Source: Adiantum capillus-veneris (lineage: Eukaryota > Streptophyta > Polypodiopsida > Polypodiales > Pteridaceae). From it: a stretch of DNA of 64,000 nucleotides. Under the pieces are notes generated by a model. It was not told the origin of the DNA. It ran no database searches and saw nothing but the letters and a program-made list of their open reading frames with translations. Of the stretch, positions 48,329 through 60,185 are shown piece by piece. The stretch spans positions 131,605,420 through 131,669,419 of the forward strand of contig CM043964.1 of the NCBI GenBank assembly GCA_014529385.2. The letters run 5' to 3'. The translations under genes and the position numbers were made by a program. Numbering within the stretch: position 1 is the first letter of the stretch; every line of letters starts with the position of its first letter.

Positions 48329-51300
48329 ATGAGGATCATCTCATGGAACGTACATGGATTAGTTGGGCCCTAGTGTCAGTGTCAGAGGGGCCGACTGCAT
48401 CAGGAGCTTTAGTGATACCTTGTGGGAGGAGAGATTGACCTTCTTATGCTACAGGAGCATCATCCGTGTGAGAGCCGCATTAGACGTTGTGGTCATCTTT
48501 TGCATGGACAGTATGAGACTTTTTAGTCAATTGCATTTGGAGCTGGAGTCATCCAGGGCAGGGTATGTATGACTATTGCGGATTATTTCCAATAGGCCAT
48601 TGTGGGCAGAGGGATTATTGTGCCAGGCAGGGCTCAGTGGATCACTATGCAAGTTCAGGGTTGTCTCGTGGGATTCCTGAACATCTATGCGTCCAATGTG
48701 GTGAGTGAACGTGCTGAGTTTTGGTCTCAGATTGCTGAGTCTCTACCGTAGGCAGAGCAATGGTGCATTGGGGGTGACTTCAACATGTTGGAGGAACCCT
48801 CTTACAAGATTGGTGGTAGCCATACTACTATGCATGGAGTTGAGTTGGCAGCTTGGGAGAGGTTTTGTATGACTCTCCGAGTTTCAGATGTGTGGTAGCA
48901 CACTAGCTTTGTGAGGCCCCTAGACAACATGGCCTTCTCTCGTTCGGACCGCAGAGTGGGAGGCATAAATCTATCTCGGATAGATTGCTTCTACACTAGT
49001 GACCACTTCTGTGACTTGGGTGGGACACTTGGCATTCTAGCAGGGACTTCCTTTTCGGACCATGCACCAGTGATCCTTACACTGACTAATAGGCAGAGGA
49101 GGGGGAGCACGATGATACGCATCTGAGAGAGGGTCTTGCTGGACTCAGCGCTTAGACAGCGAGTGGAGGCTCTTTGGATAGAGAGCTTAGACATGCAGTA
49201 TTCTCTTGTTGATAGAGTGGCCTTAGGGCTTGCTCAACTTAGTCAACTCTTTCTTCAGGAGTCTTTGGCTTGCCTAGCTGCATCAAGAGAGGAAGAGCAG
49301 TGTCTCCAACGAGGCATTGCTTCCTTGCAGAGGATGCAGGAGCAGCATCCAGAAAGTCCTTGGTTGGAGGAGCAGTTACAATAGGCTCGCCAAGAGCTTG
49401 TCAACACAAAGGAGAGGCACCATGAGTTTGCTTTTCATTGACACTCATCTCAGTGGACCTAGGTGGGTCACAAAGTGACAGGCGCATTCTTTGAGGCAGT
49501 GGGACCCCGACATACACATGCCAAGTTCATCCAGTTGAGGAGGCCCAACGGCTCAGTTGCTTTAGAGATAGGGGACATGCGTGCAGTTGTTACCGACTTC
49601 TACCGTGATCTACTATTTATAGATCCTCAGTCAGAGTGCCTGGATGCATGCAAAGAGCAAGTGTGGACACAGATGCGTTGTCTTGTGACTGAGGAGATGC
49701 ACCAGAGGATTGAGATACCTCTTTAGCTTGAGGAGCTACACACGGCTCTCAGAGCACTCCCCGTGGTATCTGTCCAGGTGAGGATGGATTGACTCCCAAC
49801 TTTTTCTTGGAGTATTAGGACTTCCTTGGCACATTGCAGTGCTTTCCAGTTCATCCTGCAAACATAAGAGATGCCTGACAGCATGAGTGAGGGCTTGATT
49901 TACCTCATTCCCAAGGAGGGTGGCTCCTTGGATGAGATTTAACAGTGGTGCCCCATCACCATCCTCAACTCAGCCTACAAAATTGTTTTCCAAGGCTCTG
50001 AGTTTGAGGATTCAACAAGTTCTAGAGAGAATTATACATGGGACACGGACAGGTTTTGTCAAGGAGCATAGTATCCTTGAAAACATCTTTACTTTTTGGG
50101 AGGCTTCTACCCTCACGCGGCTCCATGGTGAGGATCTGGTGATTCTTCTTTTTGATTTTAAGAAGGCCTACGACAGAGTTGATTGGGAATTTTTGGAGGG
50201 CACTCTATGCAAGATGGTTTTCTTAGATGCTTGGACCAGAGGGGTGTCAGCTTTGTACAAATGGGCACACAGTCAGGTACTTTTGTCAGGAGGTAGAGGT
50301 GATCATTTCATGCTCACACGTTCCGTCAGACAAGGTTGCCCTCTTGCCCCCTTCCTCTTTTTGTTCTATGCTGAGGTGGTGAGCAGGTTTTTAGTTTCAC
50401 AGCAGGTTGGTTTACGTGGCTTAGCGCTCCCTTTGCGGGGATATGAGCTACTGGACACTGGGTTTGCAAACAATTCAGTCTTGTACTTGGATGGCCAAGA
50501 GGCCAACCTTCACAGGTGTGAGCAGGATCTAGAGACTTTTTGTTGTGCATTAAGCGCATTGATCAACTGGAGAAAGACAATGGCTTTCTCGGTTGGTAGT
50601 GCTCCTACGCTTGATTGGATGCTAGGTGAGGGTTTCAGGTGGATTCCCCCAAGGACTGCAGTTTGGTACTTGGACAGTCAGGTTTGTTTAGACTTGTCTC
50701 CCGAGCAGTAGATTGCTTCCCTCCTTCTGTCTATGAGGAGGAAGTTGTTACATTAGAGCTCCGCACAACTTTCTCTGGCAGGCAGAGTTGTAATGGCCAA
50801 CCAGATGTTGTTGGCTACTATGTGGTACATCACTTCTTGTTGGATCTTTTTGAGTTCTTGTATCGGCCAGGTAGAGAGGCTAATCAAGAACTCCCTTTGG
50901 TCACGGCATGACACTTAGATAGCCCAAGCCAAAGTGGCATGGCAGGTCATCACTCTTTCTTGTTTTCAAGGAGGATTGCGGATCATAGACCCAACATAGC
51001 ATAGAAGAGCCCTTCTTGGGAAGTTTATCGTCAGAGGACTTCTTCCAGAAGAGGATCCTTGGAAGGAGTTCTTACTTCAGCGGCTTAGAGCTAGGGTGCC
51101 TCTGGCTGGAGGCCCCTGGAAACCTTCGACTAGATGGATTTTAACAGAGATGCGTAGAGTTGGCTTGAGCAAGAGACTGGAGGACCTCTTTGCTGTGAGT
51201 CTGCTCCAATCTTGGGAGCAACTGCGGAGAGGCCTGGAGCAGTGTCAGCCTACTTGCACGGAGTAGCGCCTAAGACAACCCCTTGTTTGGAACCCCATGA

Positions 51301-51629
51301 TTAGCACTCAGAGAGGCCGATTGGTTGGTAGTCGGCCTCATGTTTCCTGGGGTCCCACTCAGAGAGGCCGATTGGGTGGTAGTCGGCCTCATGTTTCCTA
51401 GGGTCCCATGGCAAAGGGTCCAGCACACTCTTTAGGTGACTGGCTACAGTTTTTAGGCTTGTCAAAGGAGCTTCAAGGAATTCAGCTATAGGGCATGACA
51501 GGGGTGTAGAGCATGTGTCAAGACATCTCAGAGGCAGGACCAGCTGAGTGGCTCACACCTCTCGAGTCAGCAGTTCCATTAGGAGAAATATGGACCTTGC
51601 ATGGGCCTTGTAAGGAATCCTCATTTTTA
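48329..51629 (+). pseudogene. LINE ORF2: endonuclease and reverse transcriptase (5' part)
   Basis: ORF2 nicks target DNA and primes reverse transcription there. It starts MRIISWNVHGLVGP (48329). Endonuclease motifs are LLMLQEHH, WCIGGDFNMLEEPS, SRIDCFYTS and SDHAPVILTL, with several stops between them. A frameshift near 49985 leads to the RT: FSKALSLRIQQVLERI, HGTRTGFVKEHSILENIF, ILLFDFKKAYDRVDWEFL (motif A) and RSVRQGCPLAPFLF (motif B). Motif C reads GFANNSVLY (50463-50474), where FADD is expected, so both catalytic Asp residues are Asn. A 51-bp in-frame tandem duplication is at 51306-51407. The frame runs into the insertion at 51630. Confidence 0.85.
51306..51407 (+). repeat. 51-bp in-frame tandem duplication in LINE ORF2
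   Basis: ACTCAGAGAGGCCGATTGG... occurs at 51306-51356 and 51357-51407 with a few differences. It adds exactly 17 codons (TQRGRLVGSRPHVSWGP twice). Confidence 0.9.
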
Positions 51630-51984
51630 GGGATTAAGGCTAATGTTGTGTAGTGTTAAGGGGACAAGGGCATTCAAGAAGCTAGTTTTGAGTAGGCTGT
51701 TCTAGCCTTTTTTTTAGACACATGTAGGATGTGGACCTAAGAGGTCACCTTCTCTCTCTAGCTTTTTGAAAGTGAAGGGAGTAAAGAGGTGTGGCCACAT
51801 CAGCAAAAACGTGGGTCACTAAGAGCCAAAATTTGTTTTTTTTTCAAAAAATTTATTTTTACTTCTTTTTTACTTAAAACTTCCCCCCAACATATATGCA
51901 TATCAAAAAATCATTTTTTGACCTTTTCTAAAACCTACAAGCACTAAAAGTCCAATTTTTTTTTTAAAAAGCCCCCCCCCCCCA

Positions 51985-52220
51985 AAAAAAAAAACCTTTT
52001 TTCTCTCTTCCTCCTCCCTCTCCTCTCCCTCCCTGCTCCCTTCTCTCCTCCTCTTCCCCTCTCTCTCCCCCTCTCCCCCACTGCCCCCTTTCCTCCTCCC
52101 ATGTTCCTCCCTCTCCCTCCCTGTCCCCTTCTCTCCTTCTCCTCCCCTCTCTCTCTCCCTCTCCCCCACTGTCCCCTTCTCTCCTCCCATGTTCCTTCCT
52201 CTCCCTCCCCCCTCTCTCTT
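51985..52220. repeat. Polypyrimidine tract with 90-bp repeat units
   Basis: More than 200 bases of almost pure C/T on the plus strand, with CTCCTCCCATGTTCCTCCCT repeated near 52093 and 52183. Such tracts can adopt triplex structures. Open frames across it are low-complexity artefacts. Confidence 0.85.
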
Positions 52221-53535
52221 TTCATGTTTTTCTTCCTCACGCAACAGCTGCCATGGTGCTCACGGACATTAGAAATCGTATGCATACATGTTTTCTTGTC
52301 CGTGGTGTTTGCACCGAAGGCCACACTTAAGGGTGAACAGAGGTCATCCCAAGAACGTCGTACCGTCGGTGAGATGAATGTTGATGGTTCTTCAATATCT
52401 TGCCAATACCATCATATATTTGAATAAGACACCCCTTTGTGCAAGGTAACAATATACTTCTTTCTTTTGGTTGTGTTCTTCTTATCATAAACTTTGAAGT
52501 ATAATGTGTTGCCTCTACTTGTTTTGTAGTGCTTGGCACAAAGGTTGCTTTTGTTCACAAATAGTGAAAAGCTGCAGGTTAAAGAGGCCAAGTGTCACCA
52601 CTTTTCCTCTAAAACAGTCTTCTTTATTATATCTTGCAAGTAGGTGCTTCAAATCCATGATTATTAGATGTGGGTAATCTCATCATAATGTATATTTTAG
52701 GATTGTTTATTCCCAGTTGGATGGAAATACTTGCACATTTGTACAACTTATACTTAACAAGTGTCTTTATTATACAGCTTGCAAATATTGAATTCATACA
52801 TGTTTTTGTTATAAGGTGACCTCTTAATATGCTAGTTGAGTGGTGTTGTTTGCAAGAATGGCTCAAGGAACTGGCATAATATGAAGATTTTACGGTGGCA
52901 CAAAGCTCTCCTCAACGGCAATGTGGCTCCCACTACACCAAAAATCATTATGCTAACATGGAGAGATCCCTAGTAGGACAATGCAACATCTTTTCATCAG
53001 CAGCAACACACCCTTTTCTAACATGAGGGCACTCCTACCAAAGATATTTTTATGTGATAGGTCACCCCATACCATGCCATATCATGGAATGGATGTAAGA
53101 ACTATGACCGCACTACTCCTTGGAAGTTGTTCACAAATGTATGTTTATCAAAGTTAATGAGAAGAAATTTGGACTTTTTTGTTTGTTAATGTGAAAGAGT
53201 ACTCTAGGTCTACCATATTTTAGATAGTTTGATAAGTTAAATAAGATTTGTAGTCATTTAAAGTGTAAATTTGTTTTTGTTTGGTAAGATTGTACATGAG
53301 AAGACATGATAAAGTAGAAGAGATCTTGATGGAACATCGATGCCACATCTCTCCTTAAACCCTTTGATTTCTATCGTCGTGGGAAGTTCAAGGGAAGTCT
53401 ATTTTCAAATTTTTAGTAATAACTTTTTTTGAAAGAAATTTTGGTTATTTTAAAGTTTGTACAGAGTTTAGGAGTTCATTTTGATTATTTTTCTTCAGTT
53501 TCAAATTTTGACCGAGGGCACTCCTCAGAAGCCAC
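52221..53535. other. Non-coding part of the insertion, no gene recognised
   Basis: AT-rich, without domain traces on either strand. Confidence 0.55.
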
Positions 53536-53822
53536 TTTTGAAGGTGTCAGGGTGGGATTTTGGGAAAGTTTTGTATGTAGGAAATACAGTCCTTAACACA
53601 ATAAAAAACATTGGTTCTTTGAGTATTTTCAGATTCCATGGTTTTAATGCTCGTTAGAGCCCGTAGATTAAGGAAAAGGTAAGAAATGTCTGTTTTACAT
53701 TAGTTTTTAAGAGATTGCCAACTTGCACGTTGTTTTTTAGAGAATCCGAGTAAGGTATGTTTTTTTTTGCATCAAAGTCTACAAGTTCAACACTAAAAAT
53801 AATATTTTTTTTTAAAAAAAAA

Positions 53823-53893
53823 GTGGCCACAAGGGCGCGCGAAATGGTCATCCGGGACTTTTGGATGGTCATTTTGCGCGCCCTTGTGGCCAC
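53823..53893. repeat. Hairpin with 31-bp arms, copy 1
   Basis: GTGGCCACAAGGGCGCGC on the left is mirrored by GCGCGCCCTTGTGGCCAC on the right. The arms continue through a GAAATGGTCATCC / GGATGGTCATTTT stem with a few mismatches. The loop is about 9 bases. Confidence 0.95.
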
Positions 53894-54295
53894 TCTTGTT
53901 GAGGGCCCTGGAAGCTTTTACATGGCAAAAATTTACAAAATTATTGTGTATAAGTATGAGATAAGGCTGTAAGTTAGATGTACAGAGAGCAAGAGCTCAC
54001 CCCCTGGGGCCTTTGAAGGTGTTAGAGCAAGATTTTGAGAAAGTATTGTATGTAGGAAATACAGTCCTTAATACAATAAAAAACATTAGTTCTTTGAGTA
54101 TTTTCAGATTCCATGGTTTTAATGCTCGTTGGAACTCGCAAATTAAAGAAAAAGTAAGAAACTTTTGCTTTACATTAGTTTTTAAGAGATTGCCAACTAG
54201 CACGTTGTTTTTTAGAGAATCCAAGCAAGGTATGTTTTTTTTGGCATCAAAATATACAAGTTCAACACTAAAAAAAAAAAAAATCAAAAAAAAAA

Positions 54296-54366
54296 GTGGC
54301 CGCAAGGACGCCCGAAATGGCCATCCGGGACTTTTGGATGGCCATTTTGCGCGCCCTTGTGGCCAC
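54296..54366. repeat. Hairpin with 31-bp arms, copy 2
   Basis: The same hairpin in the second duplicated unit. Left arm changes (GTGGCCGCAAGGACGCCC) break some pairs while the right arm stays unchanged. Confidence 0.95.
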
Positions 54367-54483
54367 TCTTGTTGAGGGCCCTGGGAGTCTTTACATGAGA
54401 AAATTTTGTAACACTATTGTGTATAAGTATGAGAAAAGGATGTAAGATAGATGTACAGAGAGCAAGAGCTCCCCCCTTGGGGT

Positions 54484-57107
54484 CTTATACTGACAAATAG
54501 GAGCTTTTTTAATGCATGGCCTTGAGATAGAGGTGTAGCGTTTGATGTAATCAGAGCACCCCCCCGTCCCTTTTTCTATGTGTTCAAAGGTTTGGAACAT
54601 TCATTATGTAAAATTTTTCTATATCATGTGCGTTCACCAGAATGGATTAAAAGTACCCCTTATAGACCTTATCTACACATGTTTCTGTAACTTTACAAGA
54701 ATACAAAATCCCTTATGCTGAACACGTGTGCTATGTTACATATACTTTAGTGAACTCCCCAGGTCAAAGGCCTCACAAATCCTGTGCACTAAACATTCAC
54801 ACTAGAAATTGACCAAACAAAGAGCCAATTTTTACTTCCTTGTGTCCACCTCGTGTTCTTGGGAATGTTTTGGTTAAGCCATTTCTTTGGTATTTGAAAT
54901 CATATGTGACCCCTATTGTTATAGTATCCAACCAAAGGTTTCTTGATTAGCAGTTTACATAGGCTCGATTGGTACATATCTTCTATGTTAATAATGCATG
55001 TATCTATAATTTATGTTACACTTTCTCTATCCAAATGAGCTACATAGTAAAAATTGAATCCACAATTTAACAGTTAAGTTCACAAGGTAATAGCTATTGG
55101 TATCATCTTTAGCAATACCAAAGAAATAGCTACCATTAGCTCATGAATAGGGATATTTAAGAAGATTTGATACCAAAAACTGGTCAACACTACTCAAAAA
55201 GGTGGAAACTCAAAGGCTTTACAATATATGTATGATGAAACATGAGTCAATAATAAGTCACCCTTATATATTGACACCTTCATCTCAAGTTGTCATTTCT
55301 CTAAGTCAAGCTTGGCATAGGCATAGTATGGAAACAATAACATGTTGGAAAGCAAGAATTTAGCTTTCTCAACTTGTGAAACGTTGTTAATGATATATAT
55401 TCAGCATCCCTAAATGAGGACATCTTGACAAAGGTTATGATCCACTTTAATAAGAATAACCATTAATTATTAAACTGAAATCAAAATATTGCTTGAATTT
55501 TTGATTAAGACTTGAGACTTGAAACATCTTACAGGCAAATAAAAATATCCATAAATTTCAACAATAATTCTCAAATTTGTATGAAACTCCAGTAATCTAA
55601 ATTAAATACTCTCACTCAATGCGACACCATTTAACAAAAAAACACATTTATATTGCATTTATAGAAGAATCCAGCCTCATGAAAATAATTACAAACGGGG
55701 ACAATGTTGTTGTTATTAGGCTTCTCTTACAAGTATTTGTCTTCCTCATCTAGAGATTCATATACACTTGAGTATTTGTGTGTCTATGACACTAGGGAAG
55801 ATAGTAGTACTATATGGATGGCTTTTCTAAGAGCTCCTAGAGAGTACCTATTGGTTATAGATTCTACAAAAATTCTACTATTCTTATCAAAATCCTTTAA
55901 CATCGTAGTGAAAGGTTCCTCATGGAACAAAAATAGAGTGATTTCCATCTCTGCAGATATTTACTTGCTCATGTCCTCTGAAAAGAATTTGACTCTGTAA
56001 GTAAACAACAGATTATCTGAGCACAAAGTTATAAAGTAGAAAATGATAATCTAATGACAACTATACAAAGAATAAATTATAACAAAAATCTTTGATGACT
56101 CTCTATAGATAACACAACTTACTTGCATTGTGAGACTCAATCACATGCTACACAACTATAGATGGTGCGCCAAAGCCATCAACAAAATAGCACCACCTAG
56201 TGTTATGACGTATGAAGCCTAAACATTGAAAGCCATAAAGAGGTTTATTCTCTCCAGCATGATAAACTTAAAGATGGAGATGATGTTAAGCTCTAAATGT
56301 AAGCTACAAGGGTAGTTTTCTTACCATTTTATCTTTATGTTGGAGATCAACCCTTGCAAAGCCCACACACTATTCACACCTCCTATTATTGTGGTATTCA
56401 AGTCATGTGAGCTCATATTTTTTCCATCTTTGGGAGTAGAGGTTTCCATGTAGTGTGAGTGAATAAAATTAGAAGGAGTAGAATCTTGTTTCATGGTGTA
56501 ATGGAGGTGAGAGAAGGAAGAGGAGATAGCTTGGTGTGAAACTATGTGGTGGCCAAGGGGAAGAGATGGGGGAGGAGCTTGCTTGGTGCTACAATGGAGG
56601 TGAGAGAAAGCTAGCAGAGAGATAGTGTTACACTATAGGGGGTGCATGTGGTTGTTGCAGCAATGGAGAGCTTAGAAAAGAGTTTGTAGAGAGAGAAAAT
56701 CACTTTTTAGCTATAGAATAGGTTTGGAAAGACTTTGGAGGGTGAAAAATGATGTTTTGAACTTTTTTGAAAAAATTCAAATTTTTATATCTTTTAGTGC
56801 ACGTTTTTGACTTTTGGAGATCAAAATTACTTTTTTGACCATGAAATAAGTTTGGGGACCTTTTAAAGAGGGAAAATTTGAAATTTGAAATTTTTTGAAA
56901 ATTTGAATTTTTTAGTGTATTTTTAAATCCGGACCAAAAAGTGGGGGAAAAAAGGTCAGTGGTCCCCCCCTCCCCCTTTCCCCTATCCACCTCTCTTACC
57001 TTCTCACTAGGTAAGAGGCCATAAAGAGGTGTAAGGCTACCTTGTCCCCCTACTTTTTTGAGGGTATAGAGTGTGTCCACCACCCTCTTCCTATTGGCTG
57101 GCCTCTA
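54484..57107. other. Non-coding part of the insertion, no gene recognised
   Basis: AT-rich. 56,450-56,680 holds repeated GGAGGTGAGAGAA and TTGGTG..A motifs, and 56,700-56,950 is T/A-rich. No coding family was seen on either strand. Confidence 0.5.
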
Positions 57108-57122
57108 ATTAACCTTAATCCC

Positions 57123-58680
57123 AAAGGGCCCCTAGAGGGTTCATATTTTTCCTAATGCCCAGATGGTTGGGAGCATTCATGCAAGTGGAGGCTCTCATCT
57201 CAGTTCGAGCTTGCTAAGAGACTATATCCTCCCTGTTTTTCGAGCTACAGGGAGAGGGACACTTACACCAAGTTGCAGTAGAGGACCCATAGGTGGCAGA
57301 GTGCTGTTTTCAGAGGATCTGAGTGGTGGGCATCTATGGGAGGACTTATGTCATAGATCCCAACCCAGTATCTCTTGAGACTGGCCACTGGAGACTGTGG
57401 GCTTGGAAGAGTTGTCCACTGGTACGAGTATAGTGGGATCCTGGAGAGTGGCTCTGAAGGGACCCTTTCTCCTCAGCACACCATCCAGGTGTCCCCTTCT
57501 TTCAGCACACTGTTCGACTGGGATGTCACATACTGGCAGTGCAAAGAGAGGCTTGTCCTGCTGCAGCGCCTCATTAGTAGGAGGATATTCTCACAATTGA
57601 GTTCTTGGCAGTTTTTTGGGAGAGGTTGTGGGACTCCAGACAGCCAAGGCAAGTCACTTTGTTCCAGTGGCTAGTTGCACACCGAGCAATAGCACTTAGG
57701 AGCTGGCCTGCCAGCCACAAGACTCTCTCATTAGAAAGGTAGTCGATGCCAATCTCTGTGTCATAGCAAGAATCTTCTTACACGCACACGCATTTTTGCT
57801 ATAGATTCTCTATTCTCTTTCTAGAGTGTTGATTTTCTCATCCCAAACCTGAATTTTGCTATTTCCTAACTCTACAACAATTACTCTCTAGAAATGTCCA
57901 ATTTCTCTCTAGGAGTCCAAGACTATTTTTCATATTGGGAAAATTCTGTCTAAGATTTGTTGTTTTCACATTAGATTTGATAAACCTCTTCCCTTTGTTG
58001 CTTTTCATCCTCAAAGCACGTGCTCCTTGCTTTCCCTTGAAAACTTTGCTTTTTTTGCTTTTGTTTTTAGAGTTGTTTTCTGTTTTAAAGTCTGTGGGGG
58101 ATAAAATGCCACCATCGTGTGGAGAGTCAACATCACTGTCTTTGGGACTGTCCTTTGGTAAAGCAGGTGTGGCTTTGTTTTTTGTCGACAGATGCCAGAT
58201 CTTTCCACAGCTGGACAGTACACTTGGGGGGCAGCTGCTTGGTCTACTCTCACGGGCCCAACACTTGAATTTCGGTTATCCTCCACCAGTAGGATGATAG
58301 TGAAGCAGGGGAGTCGACCTACACTCCAGCCTGCTACAGGGCTTACTCCACAGGAGTGGTACAGTGAGAGGGGGGAGTGTTGGGAGCTCATCAGCGGCCT
58401 GACACTCTGGTTCATCTGGCGGACCTGCTACTTCCACATCTTTGAGGCTCTCCCTGTACCACCAACAGAGATTGCTTGGGATCTTTGGCTAGAGCTGATC
58501 CATACTCTCAGAGTACAGTTCAAGAGACTCTAGGGAAGCTCTGATTGCATGCGGGAGTGCAGAGAGGCTTTCCTTCGACTCTGGCATCCTGGGAATTTTT
58601 TCACCTTGGTCCAAGATGTGCTCAGATGGCACTACAGTCCACCTGTGTGGCTTTTCCCTCCTCCCATCTCTTGATTTAGC
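57123..58680 (+). pseudogene. LINE ORF2, C-terminal part
   Basis: Continues ORF2 after the insertion. TLFQWLVAHRAIALRSW matches the start of the zf-RVT zinc-binding region of plant LINEs. The later GLTLWFIWRTCYFHIFEALP stretch is like their C-terminal 'LWLIWRERN' region. Multiple stops and frame changes occur. It ends before an untranslated tail and poly(A) at 58809-58817. Confidence 0.7.
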
Positions 58681-58819
58681 CTCATTGCATATATGCTATT
58701 TTTTTATTGGGAGAGTCTCCCCATCATGATTGTTGTAGCCCTCTCTTGCAGAGGTGGTTGTAGACCTATAAACAATTTCATTAACTAATAGAAGGATCTT
58801 TTTCTGAGAAAAAAAAATA

Positions 58820-58831
58820 TGAGCACCTCTA
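58820..58831 (+). repeat. LINE target-site duplication, right copy
   Basis: TGAGCACCTCTA, directly after the poly(A) tail. Confidence 0.9.
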
Positions 58832-59640
58832 GGTGATAGCTTGTGTGTGAACAAAACTAAGGCACGCTTTATAACAGCTAAATATTTGTTTCGGCACCCC
58901 TTTCCAATTCACAGCTTCTTGTCTCTGTTAGAATGAACAAGAAGTACGACGTTGAGCCTCGATCAGGGGGACTGTGAGGGAGAAAGTATCGATCTTGAGG
59001 AGTTGTGGATGAAACGCCACCTCGCAAGAATGGACAAGAAGGGAGATGCATTGACACTAAACCTACTAAGAGAGATGCTCCAATCATTGGAGCTGCAATT
59101 TTCCCTTGCGTGGTCATGCAACCAAAACTAGGACACACTCTAAGGTAGATGCATTGGCATTAAACCTACTAATGGAGCTCTGATCATTGGAGCTGCAATT
59201 TTCCTTGCATGGTCACGCGACCAAAACTAAGCCACACTGAGTGACGGCAAGCTGGAGGTGGAATATGTAACCAATTAAATGAGCGTCCTTTCTTTACTGT
59301 GTGGCATGCTCGCCATATGGAGAAACTAGCAAGGGAGTTGGGTGGGAGGCGAGCACATGGGTGAAGATGAGAGACAAAGGCTGAATGGCAAGTTGTGGTC
59401 TTCCCACCATGTAGGGGGTTATTAATTAAGCAAGAAGAGAGAGAGAATTCATTAAGAGCTGCAAGAGAGACAAATAAGAGAGTTACCCGGTTGATATTTT
59501 TTAGCTGCAAGATTGTGCGCACATCAACTTTCCTCTATCGTGCTTTGAACGTTTGGACCTCTTCTCTGTCACATTGATGTCTTGTTGCAATGCGACATCA
59601 TCGTCGGAGATGTCCTCCAAAAAATACAGAGTTGCTCTTT
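58832..59640 (+). mobile_element. Foldback element, right part
   Basis: Continues the element after the LINE. AGCTTGTGTGTGAACAAAAC and GGTCACGCGACCAAAACTAA segments match the left arm in reverse complement. Open frames across the arms change with every copy, so I do not call a gene. A further related piece runs to about 59,780 (GTAAAGAAGGGGTGCTCATT). Confidence 0.75.
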
Positions 59641-59780
59641 GCTCTCTTTTCTTTTCATCCTCACTAGAGATGGAGTAGACAAAGCCTACCTGCCAACTGC
59701 TCCCCCTGGCGAGTAGGCCACACTGTAAAGAAGGGGTGCTCATTAAATTCGTTAACTATTCCAACTCCTCCAAAAAACTA

Positions 59781-60185
59781 GAGTTGCTTTGTCTCCTTCT
59801 CTCTTTGCTCTATGAGGGTTGTGAGGAAGTCCTGCGAGGTGGCGACCAACGACAATAGAACAGCGAGAAAAAAAATACACAACTCCTAGGAGAAAGTAGG
59901 TTTTAGTTAAATTTTGGCCTCCTTGCCATCACGGCGAAGCGGACCCAGCCTGTTGCTAGTCACTTTAGACTGCCAATAAAAGTTTGACCAAAAGTTAACA
60001 TGACTACTCTACGCGGTTTGAGTCCACCACTTATCCAATGAGTAGCATGTGCTCTAACCTCTACGCTATGTGCGTACGCTTGCATGGGAGATGCAACATT
60101 TTAATTTTGTTCTTCAGAATGTGGAGTCCCCCCAAAAAAGCGTGGTGACCACTTGCGCCGGTCAACGTCACAGACACCATAGCAA
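59781..60185. other. Spacer between foldback copies, no gene recognised
   Basis: Mixed-composition DNA with no supported feature. Confidence 0.5.

Larger units (their letters stand above)
53536..54483 (+). repeat. Tandem duplication of a 475-bp unit
   Basis: TTTGAAGGTGT...GAGCAAGAGCTC...CCTTGGGG occurs at 53536-54010 and 54012-54483. The copies are about 90% alike by eye. Each copy contains the hairpin described separately. Confidence 0.9.
51630..57122. mobile_element. 5.5-kb insertion in the LINE with short inverted ends
   Basis: The left end reads GGGATTAAGGCTAAT (51630-51644). The right end reads ATTAACCTTAATCCC (57108-57122), whose reverse complement differs at one base. LINE ORF2 sequence stops at one end and resumes at the other. 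No transposase was recognised inside, and no clear target duplication was found. It could be a non-autonomous DNA transposon. Confidence 0.55.
46095..58819 (+). mobile_element. Near full-length plant LINE (L1-like), interrupted
   Basis: Order: GC-rich 5' UTR, ORF1 with zinc knuckle, ORF2 with endonuclease and reverse transcriptase, [5.5-kb insertion], ORF2 C-terminus, poly(A) at 58809-58817. It is flanked by a perfect 12-bp target duplication. Without the insertion it is about 7.2 kb, a usual length for plant L1-type elements. Stops and frameshifts show that it is inactive. Confidence 0.9.

Noticed and set aside
51903-52324. Glu/Arg/Gly-rich minus frames of more than 100 codons
   Set aside because: They come from a polypyrimidine tract; low-complexity composition alone makes them open.
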